Source: an uncultured Oscillospiraceae bacterium (GTDB lineage: Bacteria > Bacillota > Clostridia > Oscillospirales > Oscillospiraceae). From it: 64,000 nt of DNA. A program made the position numbers and the translations under genes. Positions 24,588 to 33,106 of the stretch are shown here, piece after piece. Each line of letters starts with the position of its first letter. Positions within the stretch are counted from its first letter, which is position 1. The stretch is taken from the NCBI GenBank assembly GCA_944385665.1, contig CALWYB010000001.1, positions 1 to 64,000 of the forward strand, given 5' to 3'. Below the pieces are notes generated by a model. It made no database searches and was not told the DNA's origin. It saw only the letters and a program-made list of their open reading frames with translations.

Positions 24588-25633
24588 CAGGCTCCCTCCT
24601 TCCCATTCTTCTTGCCGTACCAGCGCAGCAGCTCCTTGCCCAGAATGAGCACTACCACCACGCCGATGATAATGCTCACAATGGCAGAGGGGACGCCCAG
24701 CTGGCGCTGCATGGAGCTGGCCCCCACCTCCATGGCCGCATAGAGGATGGCCACCAGGACCACACCCAGGGGCCGGTTGAAGGCCACCAGGGCGATAAGC
24801 ACCGCGGTGTAGCCGCAGTCGCCGGAGATGCCCTCCATCAGCTTTTTCTGGATGGCCAGCACCTCAATGCCGCCGGCGATGGCGGCCAGGCCGCCGCTGA
24901 GGAAAGCGGAAGAGATGATGCTGCGCACCACCGGCACGCCGTTGCAGGCGGCGGCCCGCTGGTTGAGGCCCACCGCCTTGAGCTCATAGCCCACGGTGGT
25001 CTTTTCCATCAGGAACCACACCGCCGCCGCCAGCACAAAGGCCAGAACAATGCCGGCATGGAAGCGGGTGGAGGTGATGAGGTTGGGCAGCTGGGCTGCC
25101 GTGTCAATCTTGGCCGACTGGGGCACGTTGCCGGCGGGGTCCATGAGGAAGGAGCGCACCGCATAGCCCAGGAAGTTGATGACGATGTAATTGAGCATGA
25201 TGGTGACGATGATCTCGGAGATGTTGAAGCGGGTCTTGAATACCGCCGCGATCAGCGCCCAGATACCGCCGCACACAAAGGCGGCCACAAAGCACAGAAT
25301 GATGCGCACCACGCCGGGCACCTGGGGCAGGCCCAGGGCCACCATGGCGGCGGCGATGGAACCCACGTAGAACTGTCCCTCCGCACCGATGTTGAAAAAG
25401 CCGGTGCGGAAGGCCACCGCACAGCCAAGGCCGGTGAGGATCAGGGGACAGGCCTTGACAAAGATCTCGGCAAAGCTGGCCTTGGTGCCGAAGATGCCCT
25501 TGACAAACAGGCTTGCCGCCTCCACAGGGCTGGCTCCGCAGGCCAGGATGAGCAAGGCGCTGATGACCACCGTGAGCAGGCAGATGGTCACCACGTCCAG
25601 CAGGGTCTGTTTCCGATGGGTCATGGCAGTCAT
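24587..25633 (-). CDS. BMP-type nucleoside ABC transporter permease 1
   Basis: First permease of the importer, 348 aa. It contains RTGFFNIGAEGQFYVGSIAA, the diagnostic segment of this family, and ELKAVGLNQRAAACNGVPV, the coupling loop. Strongly hydrophobic throughout. Its start overlaps the ATPase stop by four bases. Together with the second permease it forms the membrane channel for nucleosides or purine-like ligands; the exact ligand is set by the lipoprotein and is not readable here. Confidence 0.9.
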   Translation of the reverse strand: MTAMTHRKQTLLDVVTICLLTVVISALLILACGASPVEAASLFVKGIFGTKASFAEIFVKACPLILTGLGCAVAFRTGFFNIGAEGQFYVGSIAAAMVALGLPQVPGVVRIILCFVAAFVCGGIWALIAAVFKTRFNISEIIVTIMLNYIVINFLGYAVRSFLMDPAGNVPQSAKIDTAAQLPNLITSTRFHAGIVLAFVLAAAVWFLMEKTTVGYELKAVGLNQRAAACNGVPVVRSIISSAFLSGGLAAIAGGIEVLAIQKKLMEGISGDCGYTAVLIALVAFNRPLGVVLVAILYAAMEVGASSMQRQLGVPSAIVSIIIGVVVVLILGKELLRWYGKKNGKEGA

Positions 25634-27156
25634 CCCACCTCCTCCTTTCCTGTCACACCGCCCATGAGAAGGCCGATCTGTTCCACCGTGGCCTCCTGAC
25701 GGTTCAATACACCCACAATTCTTCCCCCGAATAGCACCGCAATGCGGTCGCTCAGGGCCATGATCTCCTCCAGGTCGGCGGAGATAAGCAGCACGCCCTT
25801 TCCGGCGTTGCGCTGCTCCACCAGCCGGTCCCGGACAAAGTGGGTGGCGCCGATGTCCAGGCCGCGGGTGGGCTGGCTGGCCACCACCACCTGGGCCCGG
25901 TCACTGATCTCCCGGGCCACGATCAGCTTCTGCTGGTTGCCGCCGGACAGCAGCCGCACCGGGGTGGCCTCCCCGGAGGTGCCGGAGGAGCGCACCTGGT
26001 AGCGCTGGATCTTCTCTTTGGCCGCCTGCAGCATGGCCTTCCGGTCCAGCAGCCCCCTGTGGGAGAAGGGGGGACGGCAGTAGTCCCGGAGCATCAGGTT
26101 TTCCGTCAGATCCATGTCAGTGACCAGACTGTCGTTGAGGCGGTCATCGGAGATGTAAACCACACCCCGCTCATACCGCTGCCGGACAGTCTCCCGCTGG
26201 ATGTCGGCGCCGTCCAGCATCACACGGCCTGCCGAGGGGCGCTGGATGCCGGTGATGATCTCGGCCAGCTCCTTCTGGCCGTTGCCCTCCACTCCGGCCA
26301 CGCCCAGGATCTCTCCCCGGCGCAGCTCCAGGGTGATATCGTGGAGAGGATGGCCCTTTTTCTTCCGGGGCAGGGAGACGCCTTCCAGGGACAGCAGAGG
26401 CTCCGTTCCAGGCGGGGTATCCACGTCATAGGTCTCCTTCAGCTCCCGGCCGATCATATACCGGGAGAGCTCATCGGGCTGGGTCTGGGCGGTGACCAGC
26501 TGGGCCACCTTCTTGCCGTCCCGCAGGATGGTAACTCGGTCGCTGATGGCCATGATCTCACTCATACGGTGGGTGATAATGATGATGCCATAGCCCTCCT
26601 TCTGCAGCGCCCGGAGCACCTCAAAAAACTGGGCCGTCTCCTGGGGAGTGAGTACGCCGGTGGGCTCGTCCAGGATGAGCAGCTCCACATCCCGGTAGAG
26701 GGCCTTCAGGATCTCCACCCGCTGCTGCTCACCCACCGACAGGCTGTCCACCTGGGCATCCGGGTCCACCGTGAGACCGTACTTCTCCGCCAGAGCCCGC
26801 ACCCGCTGCCGGGCCTGCTTGCGGTCCAGCACAAAGCGGTTGTCCCGCAGATTCAGGATGATGTTGTCCAGCACCGTCATCTTGCGCACCAGGGAGAAGT
26901 GCTGCTGCACCATCCCAATGCCGGCGGCGATGGCGTCCTTGGGGGAGGCAAACCGCACCGGCTGGCCCTTCCACAGGATCTGGCCGCTGTCGGCGGAATA
27001 GATCCCGAAGAGGATGTTCATGAGGGTGGTTTTGCCTGCGCCGTTTTCTCCCAGCAGCGCGTGGATCTCGCCCTTTTCCACCGTCAGGTCCACGTGATCA
27101 TTGGCGTAAACCCCGGAAAAGGCCTTGCAGATCTGGTTCATTTCAAGCAGGGCCAT
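25630..27156 (-). CDS. BMP-type ABC transporter ATP-binding protein
   Basis: A 508-aa duplicated ATPase of the sugar/nucleoside class. Domain one has Walker A GENGAGKTT, signature LSVGEQQRVEILKALY and Walker B LLILDEPTGVLTPQE. Domain two has the usual degenerate Walker A GVEGNGQKEL, signature LSGGNQQKLIVAREI and VVASQPTRGLDIGA. These mark it as the energising subunit of a nucleoside-type importer rather than an exporter. AGGAGA precedes the ATG. A strong hairpin separates it from the lipoprotein gene upstream, which may set different expression levels. Confidence 0.92.
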   Translation of the reverse strand: MALLEMNQICKAFSGVYANDHVDLTVEKGEIHALLGENGAGKTTLMNILFGIYSADSGQILWKGQPVRFASPKDAIAAGIGMVQQHFSLVRKMTVLDNIILNLRDNRFVLDRKQARQRVRALAEKYGLTVDPDAQVDSLSVGEQQRVEILKALYRDVELLILDEPTGVLTPQETAQFFEVLRALQKEGYGIIIITHRMSEIMAISDRVTILRDGKKVAQLVTAQTQPDELSRYMIGRELKETYDVDTPPGTEPLLSLEGVSLPRKKKGHPLHDITLELRRGEILGVAGVEGNGQKELAEIITGIQRPSAGRVMLDGADIQRETVRQRYERGVVYISDDRLNDSLVTDMDLTENLMLRDYCRPPFSHRGLLDRKAMLQAAKEKIQRYQVRSSGTSGEATPVRLLSGGNQQKLIVAREISDRAQVVVASQPTRGLDIGATHFVRDRLVEQRNAGKGVLLISADLEEIMALSDRIAVLFGGRIVGVLNRQEATVEQIGLLMGGVTGKEEVG

Positions 27157-27175
27157 ATCATCTCTCCTATCCCGT

Positions 27176-27210
27176 ACAGCGCCGCAGTACAGAGTGTACC
27201 GCGGCGCTGT
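27176..27210 (-). other. Intercistronic hairpin after the lipoprotein gene
   Basis: ACAGCGCCGC / GCGGCGCTGT plus an inner GTAC/GTAC forms a strong stem without a T run. It is more likely an mRNA-stabilising or partial-termination element than a full terminator, as is common downstream of binding-protein genes. Confidence 0.6.
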
Positions 27211-27231
27211 GGATGTTTGTTGGAATCAAAT

Positions 27232-28251
27232 TTACTCTACGGTGAAGTTGGGGGTGATGACCAGCTCGCCGGAGACAATGGAGTCAATGGCGGCCTGAGC
27301 CTTGTCGGCCACCTCCTGAGGCACGTTGTCGGAGATCAGCACCTCCACGGCGCCGTCGGCCATGCCCAGGTTGTACACACCGCCCTTGAAGCTGCCGTCC
27401 GCCACGGTGCCCAGCGCGATGTCCAGCACCACATCCAGGTTGTACAGAGCGGAGTCCAGGATGTTGTCGGGAGCCAGAGAGCTCTGGTCGTAGGAGTCGC
27501 CCTGGCACCACACGCCGGCGTCCACCGCGGCGCTGATGGCGCCGTTGCCGCAGGCATTGGCACAGTGCTTGATGACGTCGGCGCCGCTCTCGATCATAGC
27601 GGAAGCGGCCTCCTGGGCCAGCTGGGTGTCCACATAGGAGTTGGTCCAGGCGGTCTGGACTTCAATGCTGGGGTTGACAGACTTGGCGCCCTCGGCATAG
27701 CCGTTGACGATCTTCACCAGGGAGTCGCCCTGGATGGGGCCGATGGCACCGATCTTGCCGGACTGGCTCATGCTGGCGGCAATGATGCCCTCCACATAGG
27801 CGGTCTGCTCACAGGCCATCACATAGGAGGCCACATTGTCGGCGGAGGCGTTGGCCTCGGTGCAGATGAAGGTGACGTCGGGGTAAGTAGAGGCAACCTC
27901 CAGAGCGGGATCACCGAACTCAAAGCCGTGGCCGATGATCACATCGTAGCCGGCAGCGGCATACTCGGAAAAGGCGGAAGCGATGTCGGCAGCGCCCAGG
28001 TTCTCGCTGTAAGTCAGCTCGTAGCCGTACTTGTCGCAGGCGGCCTTGGCACCGTCATAGGCAGACTGGTTCCAGCCCTGGTCGTTGACCGCGCCGGACA
28101 GGCACAGGGCCACCTTCAGAGCGCCCTCCTGGGAGCCGCTCTGGCTGTTGGATCCGGAATTGGAAGCCGCGTTGGAAGAGGAATCCCCGCCGCAGGCGGT
28201 GAGGGACAGGGCCATTGCCATGGCCAGTACAAGAGTGATCAGCTTTTTCAT
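27232..28251 (-). CDS. BMP-family substrate-binding lipoprotein
   Basis: A 339-aa membrane-anchored solute-binding protein. The lipoprotein signal MKKLITLVLAMAMALSLTAC has lipobox LTAC, and a Ser/Asn/Gly-rich linker follows. The mature part has the basic-membrane-protein fold: KVALCLSGAVNDQGWNQSAY, GYDVIIGHGFEFGD and IGAIGPIQGDSLVKIVNGY. Proteins of this family bind nucleosides or related purines. It is encoded directly after an amidohydrolase and before the ATPase and two permeases, all on one strand. The amidohydrolase suggests a deaminated purine or related base as the ligand. Confidence 0.92.
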   Translation of the reverse strand: MKKLITLVLAMAMALSLTACGGDSSSNAASNSGSNSQSGSQEGALKVALCLSGAVNDQGWNQSAYDGAKAACDKYGYELTYSENLGAADIASAFSEYAAAGYDVIIGHGFEFGDPALEVASTYPDVTFICTEANASADNVASYVMACEQTAYVEGIIAASMSQSGKIGAIGPIQGDSLVKIVNGYAEGAKSVNPSIEVQTAWTNSYVDTQLAQEAASAMIESGADVIKHCANACGNGAISAAVDAGVWCQGDSYDQSSLAPDNILDSALYNLDVVLDIALGTVADGSFKGGVYNLGMADGAVEVLISDNVPQEVADKAQAAIDSIVSGELVITPNFTVE

Positions 28252-28299
28252 CTTATCTTTTCTTCTCCTTTTTCAATATCAATCGGGCGGCCGCAGGGG

Positions 28300-29694
28300 T
28301 CAGCCCAGATTGTGGAAGGCCTCGCAGGGCTCCCGCAGCACCTTGGTGCATACGGCCTCGCCCTCCCGGGCCAATTTCCCTTCGTCTACCCGGGTCAGAT
28401 GCCCGTCCTGGAACACCACCTGGCCGTTGACCATGGTCAGCCACACGTTTCCGGTGACGCCGGTGCGGGCCAGCAGGTTTCTGGGGTCGTGGAGGGTGCC
28501 GGTGAGCTCCAGCACCTGGGTATCCACCATAAACAGGTCGGCGCCCTTCTCCGGCTCCAGAGAGCCCAAGTCATTGCGGCCCAGGGTCTTGGCCCCGTTG
28601 ACGGTGGCGATCTTCAGCATCTCGTAGGGGGAGATGCAGCCGCCCCGCTGCTTGCTGTGCCAGGCCTGCATCATCCAGGCGGTGCGCATGGAGTCCAGCA
28701 GGCTGGAGCTGTCGTTGGTAGCCGAGCCGTCGCAGCCCAGGCTGACACACACCCCCATCTCCTGCATCTGGCCGATGGGGAGGATGGGGAAGCCGCCCAG
28801 AATGGCGGGGCCGGGACAGTGGGACACGCCGGTGCCCTCCTTGGCCAGAACCTCATACTCCTTGGGGGTCAGCTCCCAGCCGTGGGCGATCCACACGTCG
28901 GGACCCAGGAAACCAATTTCGCCGCACCAGTCCAGAGTGCGCTTGCCCCAGCGCTCCACCATGATCTCGTTTTCCCCCTCGCCCAGATGGGTGTGCATCC
29001 GCACGCCCTTCTCCCGGGCAAAGGTCACGGTTTCGATAAAGGTCTCGGGGTAGCTGTTGATGGGCTGGCAGGGGGCCATGACGATCTGGGACATGGAGTA
29101 GGGCTTGGGGTCGTGGTAGAGCTTGATGATGCGCTCACAGTCCTTCAGGTACTCGTCGGTGGTCTCCAGCATATTTTCCGGGATGGTGCTGCCCTTCTCC
29201 CGGGGCAGGGTGTTGACGCCCCGGCCGGCGTGGTAGCGGATACCCAGCTGGGCGGCCGCCTCCATCTGCCGGTCCACCGGAGCCTTGCCGGTGGCCTTGG
29301 TGTAGCAGTACTGGTGGTCAAAGGCACAGGTACAGCCGTGCTTGAGCAGGTCAGCCATGGCGGTGAGGGAGGAGTAGTAGATCACCTGGTCGTCAATGAC
29401 CTGGAAGATGCGGTAGATCTTGTCCAGCCACTGGGGTACCGTCATGTTGGGGTAGTCGATGGTTTTGAGATTGCGTACAAAGGTCTGGAAAAAGTGGTGA
29501 TGGGTATTGATGAGGCCGGGATAGACAAACTTGCCGGTGGCGTCGATCTCCTGATCGTGGGGGTCCGTGAGATTCTTGCCGATCTTGACGATCTTGGGGC
29601 CCTGGATCAGCATGTCCGCGTCGTAGTACACCCGGTCCTGCCCGTCGCAGGTCACGATGGCCCGCGCGTTGCGGATCAAAGTCGTGGATTCCAT
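28300..29694 (-). CDS. Amidohydrolase, probable purine-type deaminase
   Basis: A 464-aa metal-dependent amidohydrolase of the cytosine/guanine-deaminase and AtzB group. Metal ligands are visible in PGLINTHHHFFQ, HTHLGEGENE and IAHGWELT, and the last aspartate lies in LGCDGSATND. The 8-oxoguanine deaminase branch is the closest match by pattern. Linkage to a nucleoside-type importer supports action on an imported base. ATG 29694 follows AAGGAGGA; the longer reading frame upstream runs through the promoter and is not coding. This is the first gene of the operon. Confidence 0.82.
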   Translation of the reverse strand: MESTTLIRNARAIVTCDGQDRVYYDADMLIQGPKIVKIGKNLTDPHDQEIDATGKFVYPGLINTHHHFFQTFVRNLKTIDYPNMTVPQWLDKIYRIFQVIDDQVIYYSSLTAMADLLKHGCTCAFDHQYCYTKATGKAPVDRQMEAAAQLGIRYHAGRGVNTLPREKGSTIPENMLETTDEYLKDCERIIKLYHDPKPYSMSQIVMAPCQPINSYPETFIETVTFAREKGVRMHTHLGEGENEIMVERWGKRTLDWCGEIGFLGPDVWIAHGWELTPKEYEVLAKEGTGVSHCPGPAILGGFPILPIGQMQEMGVCVSLGCDGSATNDSSSLLDSMRTAWMMQAWHSKQRGGCISPYEMLKIATVNGAKTLGRNDLGSLEPEKGADLFMVDTQVLELTGTLHDPRNLLARTGVTGNVWLTMVNGQVVFQDGHLTRVDEGKLAREGEAVCTKVLREPCEAFHNLG

Positions 29695-29743
29695 ACTGCT
29701 TCCTCCTTGCACTCCACGTTCTCGCGTTTCGGATGGCTTTATC

Positions 29744-29771
29744 ATAATAGCTATAGTAACTATAGGTTCAA
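29744..29771 (-). promoter_or_regulatory. Promoter of the amidohydrolase-ABC operon with dyad operator
   Basis: TTGAAC (29771-29766), 16 bases, TATTAT (29749-29744) on the minus strand. The spacer is almost wholly filled by the 15-base perfect dyad CTATAGT-A-ACTATAG (29751-29765). A dimeric repressor bound there would cover the polymerase site. Confidence 0.72.
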
Positions 29772-29898
29772 CCCCCATTTTCCCCTTTTTTCGCAATTTA
29801 AGCGAAAACGACAAAATGTTCCCTTATTTCCCCGTGTCTTTTGCCTGTTTTTGCAGCATTTTCACATACCAAGATGGAAATAACTTATCCCCGGCCGC

Positions 29899-29932
29899 AT
29901 AAAAAACGGGCGGTTCCCAAGAACCGCCCGGC
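29899..29932 (-). terminator. birA terminator
   Basis: CCGGGCGGTTCTTGGGAACCGCCCG stem followed on the minus strand by a run of six T, 12 bases after the birA stop codon. Confidence 0.9.
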
Positions 29933-29944
29933 TGAACTGCCAAG

Positions 29945-30937
29945 TTACACATATCCATACATGCCCCGCACCGAAACCTCGCCGGCGGACAGAGCCTCCC
30001 GGCTGCCGTCCGGAAACTCCACCACCAGACGGAACTCGTCGTCAATAGCCACCGCCTTGGCCTCCCGGCGGGAGACAGGGGTAATGAGCTGCACCTGGTT
30101 GCCCGGGGTAAGGCAATCGGCCCGGTACTTGTCCAGATACTCCTGCTTTCCCTGGGGGAAGGCAGCGTACATCCGGTCTAACGCCCGGATCACCTGGACG
30201 GCCAGTTCGGAGCGGCGCACCGGGTGGCCCAGCTCCTGAGCCAGAGAGGTGGCCATGGTGCGCACATCAGGGCTGAAATCCTCGGGGGCGTGGTTGGCGT
30301 TGATGCCGATGCCGGGGATGAGGTATTGCAGGGCGTTGCTCTCGCTCTCCAGTCCCATCTCGGTGAGGATGCCGCACACCTTTTTCCCATTTAAGATGAT
30401 GTCGTTGGTCCACTTGATCTGGGGTCGCAGGCCGCAGGCGGCCTCAATGCCGTCGCATACCGCCACCGCCACCCATGCGGTGAAGTCGGTCACCTCGGCA
30501 GGGGGCAGCTGGGGGCGAAGCAGAGCGGACACATACAGTCCCCGGCCCTTGGGGGACTGGAAGGTGCGGCCCAGCCGTCCCCGGCCGCCGGTCTGCTCCT
30601 CACTGATGACCACCAGTCCGTCGGGAGCGCCCGCCATGGCCTGACGCTTGCACTCGGTGTTGGTGGAATCCACCGTGTCCAGGCACAAAAGCTTGCTGCC
30701 CACATGGCACCCGGCCAGCGGTCCGGTGAGCTCCCCCTCCCGCACCCGGTCCGGGGCACTCTCCAGACGATACCCTCGGTTGGGGGCGGACTGGATGGTA
30801 TATCCCTCCTGCCGCAGGGCCTCGATGGCCTTCCACACCGCCGCCCGGCTGATTCCCAGGGTACGGCTCATGGCCTCCCCGGATACATATTGATTGTCCT
30901 GCTGCAGCAGCAGAGAGAGCACCTGTTCCCGGCTCAT
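29945..30937 (-). CDS. birA: Biotin-protein ligase and repressor
   Basis: This is a bifunctional BirA of 330 aa. The N-terminal winged helix (about residues 1-65) includes VSGEAMSRTLGISRAAVWKA. The biotin ligase domain has LDTVDSTNTECKR, the biotinyl-AMP loop GGRGRLGR, IKWTNDIILNGKKVCGIL and GIGINAN. A C-terminal SH3-like domain ends the protein. It attaches biotin to carboxylases and may repress biotin uptake or synthesis genes. ATG 30937 with GGAGGA seven bases upstream is chosen over the extended frame. Confidence 0.95.
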   Translation of the reverse strand: MSREQVLSLLLQQDNQYVSGEAMSRTLGISRAAVWKAIEALRQEGYTIQSAPNRGYRLESAPDRVREGELTGPLAGCHVGSKLLCLDTVDSTNTECKRQAMAGAPDGLVVISEEQTGGRGRLGRTFQSPKGRGLYVSALLRPQLPPAEVTDFTAWVAVAVCDGIEAACGLRPQIKWTNDIILNGKKVCGILTEMGLESESNALQYLIPGIGINANHAPEDFSPDVRTMATSLAQELGHPVRRSELAVQVIRALDRMYAAFPQGKQEYLDKYRADCLTPGNQVQLITPVSRREAKAVAIDDEFRLVVEFPDGSREALSAGEVSVRGMYGYV

Positions 30938-31003
30938 CCGTTTGTCCTCCAAATACGTTGATTTTTCTTCATTATACCCATCTCTTGCCCTGGCCGCAAG
31001 GGC

Positions 31004-31039
31004 AAAAACGCCCGCCCCGCTTTGGGCGGGGCGGGCGTA
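31004..31039 (-). terminator. hpf terminator
   Basis: ACGCCCGCCCCGC / GCGGGGCGGGCGT perfect stem followed by five T on the minus strand. Confidence 0.9.
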
Positions 31040-31051
31040 AAGCAAATCCGG

Positions 31052-31600
31052 TCAGGTCTCATCCTCGATGATGCCGTAGTCGCCGTCGTTGCGGCGGTAC
31101 ACCACGGCGAAGGAGCCGTCGGCATCCTCGTTCTTAAAGGCAAAGAAGCTGTGGCCCAGCAGATTCATCTGCAAAATGGCTTCCTCCTGGGTCATGGGCT
31201 TGATGGGGAAGGTCTTGGTGCGCACGATCTTATATTCACCCTCCTCCGGTCCGTCGGGAACGAAGGAAGCCACTTCCGCCTCGTCCACGGTGCGCTCAAA
31301 CGCGCCCTGGCGCAGCCGTTTCTCCAGGCGGGACTTATTTTTCCGGAACTGGCGCTCCAGAGAGGCCACAGCGGCGTCGATGGAGGCGCGCATATCAGAG
31401 GAGCTTTCAGACACACGGAAGATGGTGCCGCTGGACCGAATGGTGACCTCCACCTGGTTGCGGTCCTTCTCGATGCTGAACGTGATTGCGGCGGTGGCAT
31501 CCTCCTTAAAATAACGGTCGAGCTTACCCACTTTCTTCTCCGCATAGTTGTGGATGTAGTTGGGTATGTTCACCTTTTTGTCTGTAAACACAAACTTCAT
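31052..31600 (-). CDS. hpf: Ribosome hibernation promoting factor, long form
   Basis: A 182-aa long-form HPF that dimerises 70S ribosomes into inactive 100S particles in stationary phase. The N-terminal domain (about 1-100) has the YfiA/HPF fold, with IPNYIHNYAEKKVGKLDRYF and a basic helix QFRKNKSRLEKRLR. The C-terminal dimerisation domain (about 120-180) includes RTKTFPIKPMTQEEAILQM and HSFFAFKNEDADGSFAVVYR. GAAAGGAG precedes the ATG. Its promoter is recognisable upstream. Confidence 0.95.
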   Translation of the reverse strand: MKFVFTDKKVNIPNYIHNYAEKKVGKLDRYFKEDATAAITFSIEKDRNQVEVTIRSSGTIFRVSESSSDMRASIDAAVASLERQFRKNKSRLEKRLRQGAFERTVDEAEVASFVPDGPEEGEYKIVRTKTFPIKPMTQEEAILQMNLLGHSFFAFKNEDADGSFAVVYRRNDGDYGIIEDET

Positions 31601-31672
31601 ACTTGTCCGCTCCTTTCACCCCCCGAAGGGGATTCTGTGTGACAGGGGAGAGGAGTCCCTCCCTATGTGGGC

Positions 31673-31701
31673 ATTATACCATAGATAGGGAAAAATATCA
31701 C
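31673..31701 (-). promoter_or_regulatory. hpf promoter
   Basis: Extended -10 TGGTATAAT (TATAAT at 31678-31673) with a weak GTGATA -35 at 17 bases. A tandem 11-base repeat, ATGAAATATTT twice (31710-31731), lies just upstream and could act as an AT-rich UP element. Confidence 0.6.
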
Positions 31702-31742
31702 TGGTTTTTATGAAATATTTATGAAATATTTTTGTCTGCGTT

Positions 31743-32912
31743 TTACAGGCCCGCATTTTTGATGATTTTGCCGTCCATAATGACCAGCCGAACCCGGCTC
31801 AGCCAGTTGAGCGGATGGGCGCTGGTAACCACCACGTCGGCATCTTTGCCTGGGGTAAGGGAGCCCACCCGGTGGTCGATGCCCGCCAGCTGAGCGGCGT
31901 TGATGGTGATGCAGGCCAGGGCGCTCTCCGGGTCCATGCCTCCCCGGATGGCCATGGCGGCACACAGGGGCAGGTACTGGATGGGGGTCTCAGGGTGATC
32001 GGTGCACACCGCCGTCTTCACCCCGAAGCGCTGCAGAATGGCGGGGGTCTCAATGGTCATGTTCACCAGCTCGGGCTTGGAGCGGTCTCCCAGACAGGGG
32101 CCGGTGATGACGCCAGCCCCCTCCTGCGCCAGCAGCTCGGGAATCAGATGGCCCTCGGTACCGTGGACGATGACGTACTTGAGGCCAAACTCCTTGCAGA
32201 TCCGGATGCCGGTGGCAATGTCATCCGCCCGGTGGGCGTGGATCTGGACGGGGAGCTCCCCGTTGATGACTGGCAGCAGAGCCTCCAGCTTGGCGTCGTA
32301 GTCCGGCTTGTCCTCGTCCTCATCCTGGGCCGCCCGCTCCAGCTTCTCCCGATACTCCACCGCCTTGGCCAGGTTCTCCCGGATGATGGCGGCGGTGGCC
32401 ATGCGGGTGGAAGGGGTCTCGTGGCGCTCGTTATAGGTGAGTTTAGGATTCTCCCCCAGGGCCATCTTCATGGCGGCAGGGGCGCGGAGCACCATGGCAT
32501 CCACCCACTTGCCGTTGGTCTTCAGGGCGGCAAACTGACCGCTGATGGGGTTGGCGGAACCGGGACCGGTGAGCACCGTGGTCACCCCGGCCTCCCGGGC
32601 CTCCTGAAAGCAGCGGTCCAGAGGATTCACCGCGTCCACCGCCCGGAGATGAGGAGTACAGGGATCGGTGGCCTCGTTGCCGTCGTCCCCCTCCACCCCT
32701 ACGCCGTCGCCGAACATGCCCAGGTGACAGTGGGCGTCGATAAAGCCGGGCTGGATGTGGCCTCCGTGGGCATCAAACACCTGCCCCTCCCAGTTTTGAG
32801 GGCACTCCTCCATGGGGCCCACCTGGGCGATCTTGTCTCCCCGGATGGCCACATATCCTCCGGGGATGGTCAGTCCGTCCATGGTGTGGACGGTTCCGTT
32901 GATAATCAGCAT
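31743..32912 (-). CDS. Amidohydrolase, imidazolonepropionase-like
   Basis: A 389-aa amidohydrolase-superfamily enzyme. Metal ligands are seen in GFIDAHCHLG, PVQIHAHRADD, VIVHGTEGHL and CTDHPETPI. The C-terminal beta-sandwich strand reads GSLTPGKDADVVV. The substrate group cannot be assigned; related proteins act on cyclic amides and dipeptides. AAAGGA precedes the ATG. It sits alone upstream of hpf without a visible terminator between them, and is not similar enough to the amidohydrolase at 28300 to be a recent copy. Confidence 0.82.
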   Translation of the reverse strand: MLIINGTVHTMDGLTIPGGYVAIRGDKIAQVGPMEECPQNWEGQVFDAHGGHIQPGFIDAHCHLGMFGDGVGVEGDDGNEATDPCTPHLRAVDAVNPLDRCFQEAREAGVTTVLTGPGSANPISGQFAALKTNGKWVDAMVLRAPAAMKMALGENPKLTYNERHETPSTRMATAAIIRENLAKAVEYREKLERAAQDEDEDKPDYDAKLEALLPVINGELPVQIHAHRADDIATGIRICKEFGLKYVIVHGTEGHLIPELLAQEGAGVITGPCLGDRSKPELVNMTIETPAILQRFGVKTAVCTDHPETPIQYLPLCAAMAIRGGMDPESALACITINAAQLAGIDHRVGSLTPGKDADVVVTSAHPLNWLSRVRLVIMDGKIIKNAGL

Positions 32913-33026
32913 AGATTTCCTTTCCCGGGCGGCGGGATTCGACCCCCTTCCCGTTGACTGAACTGGAATATTGTGGTACCTTTTGCTTGCAGCTCACCAA
33001 TCTGCACATTTCTCCCCCGCACACTG

Positions 33027-33053
33027 AAGCGTCTCCTCCGGAGACGCTTTTTC
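33027..33053 (+). terminator. Plus-strand terminator without a gene
   Basis: AAGCGTCTCC / GGAGACGCTT stem followed by TTTTT on the plus strand only. All surrounding genes are on the minus strand. A TTGACT at 32954 lies upstream. A short antisense or small RNA is possible. Confidence 0.5.
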
Positions 33054-33067
33054 TATGGGAAACAAAA

Positions 33068-33096
33068 AACCGTGCGGAGGATCGCTCCGCACGGTT
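33068..33096 (-). terminator. Terminator of the yabPQ-divIC-yabR operon
   Basis: AACCGTGCGGAG / CTCCGCACGGTT perfect stem followed by TTTTTTG on the minus strand. Confidence 0.9.
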
Positions 33097-33106
33097 GGAT
33101 GTACGA

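Noticed and set aside
25840..29883. A 1347-codon plus-strand open frame across the ABC operon
   Set aside because: It spans five clear minus-strand genes and their intergenic regions and shows no ribosome site or domain.
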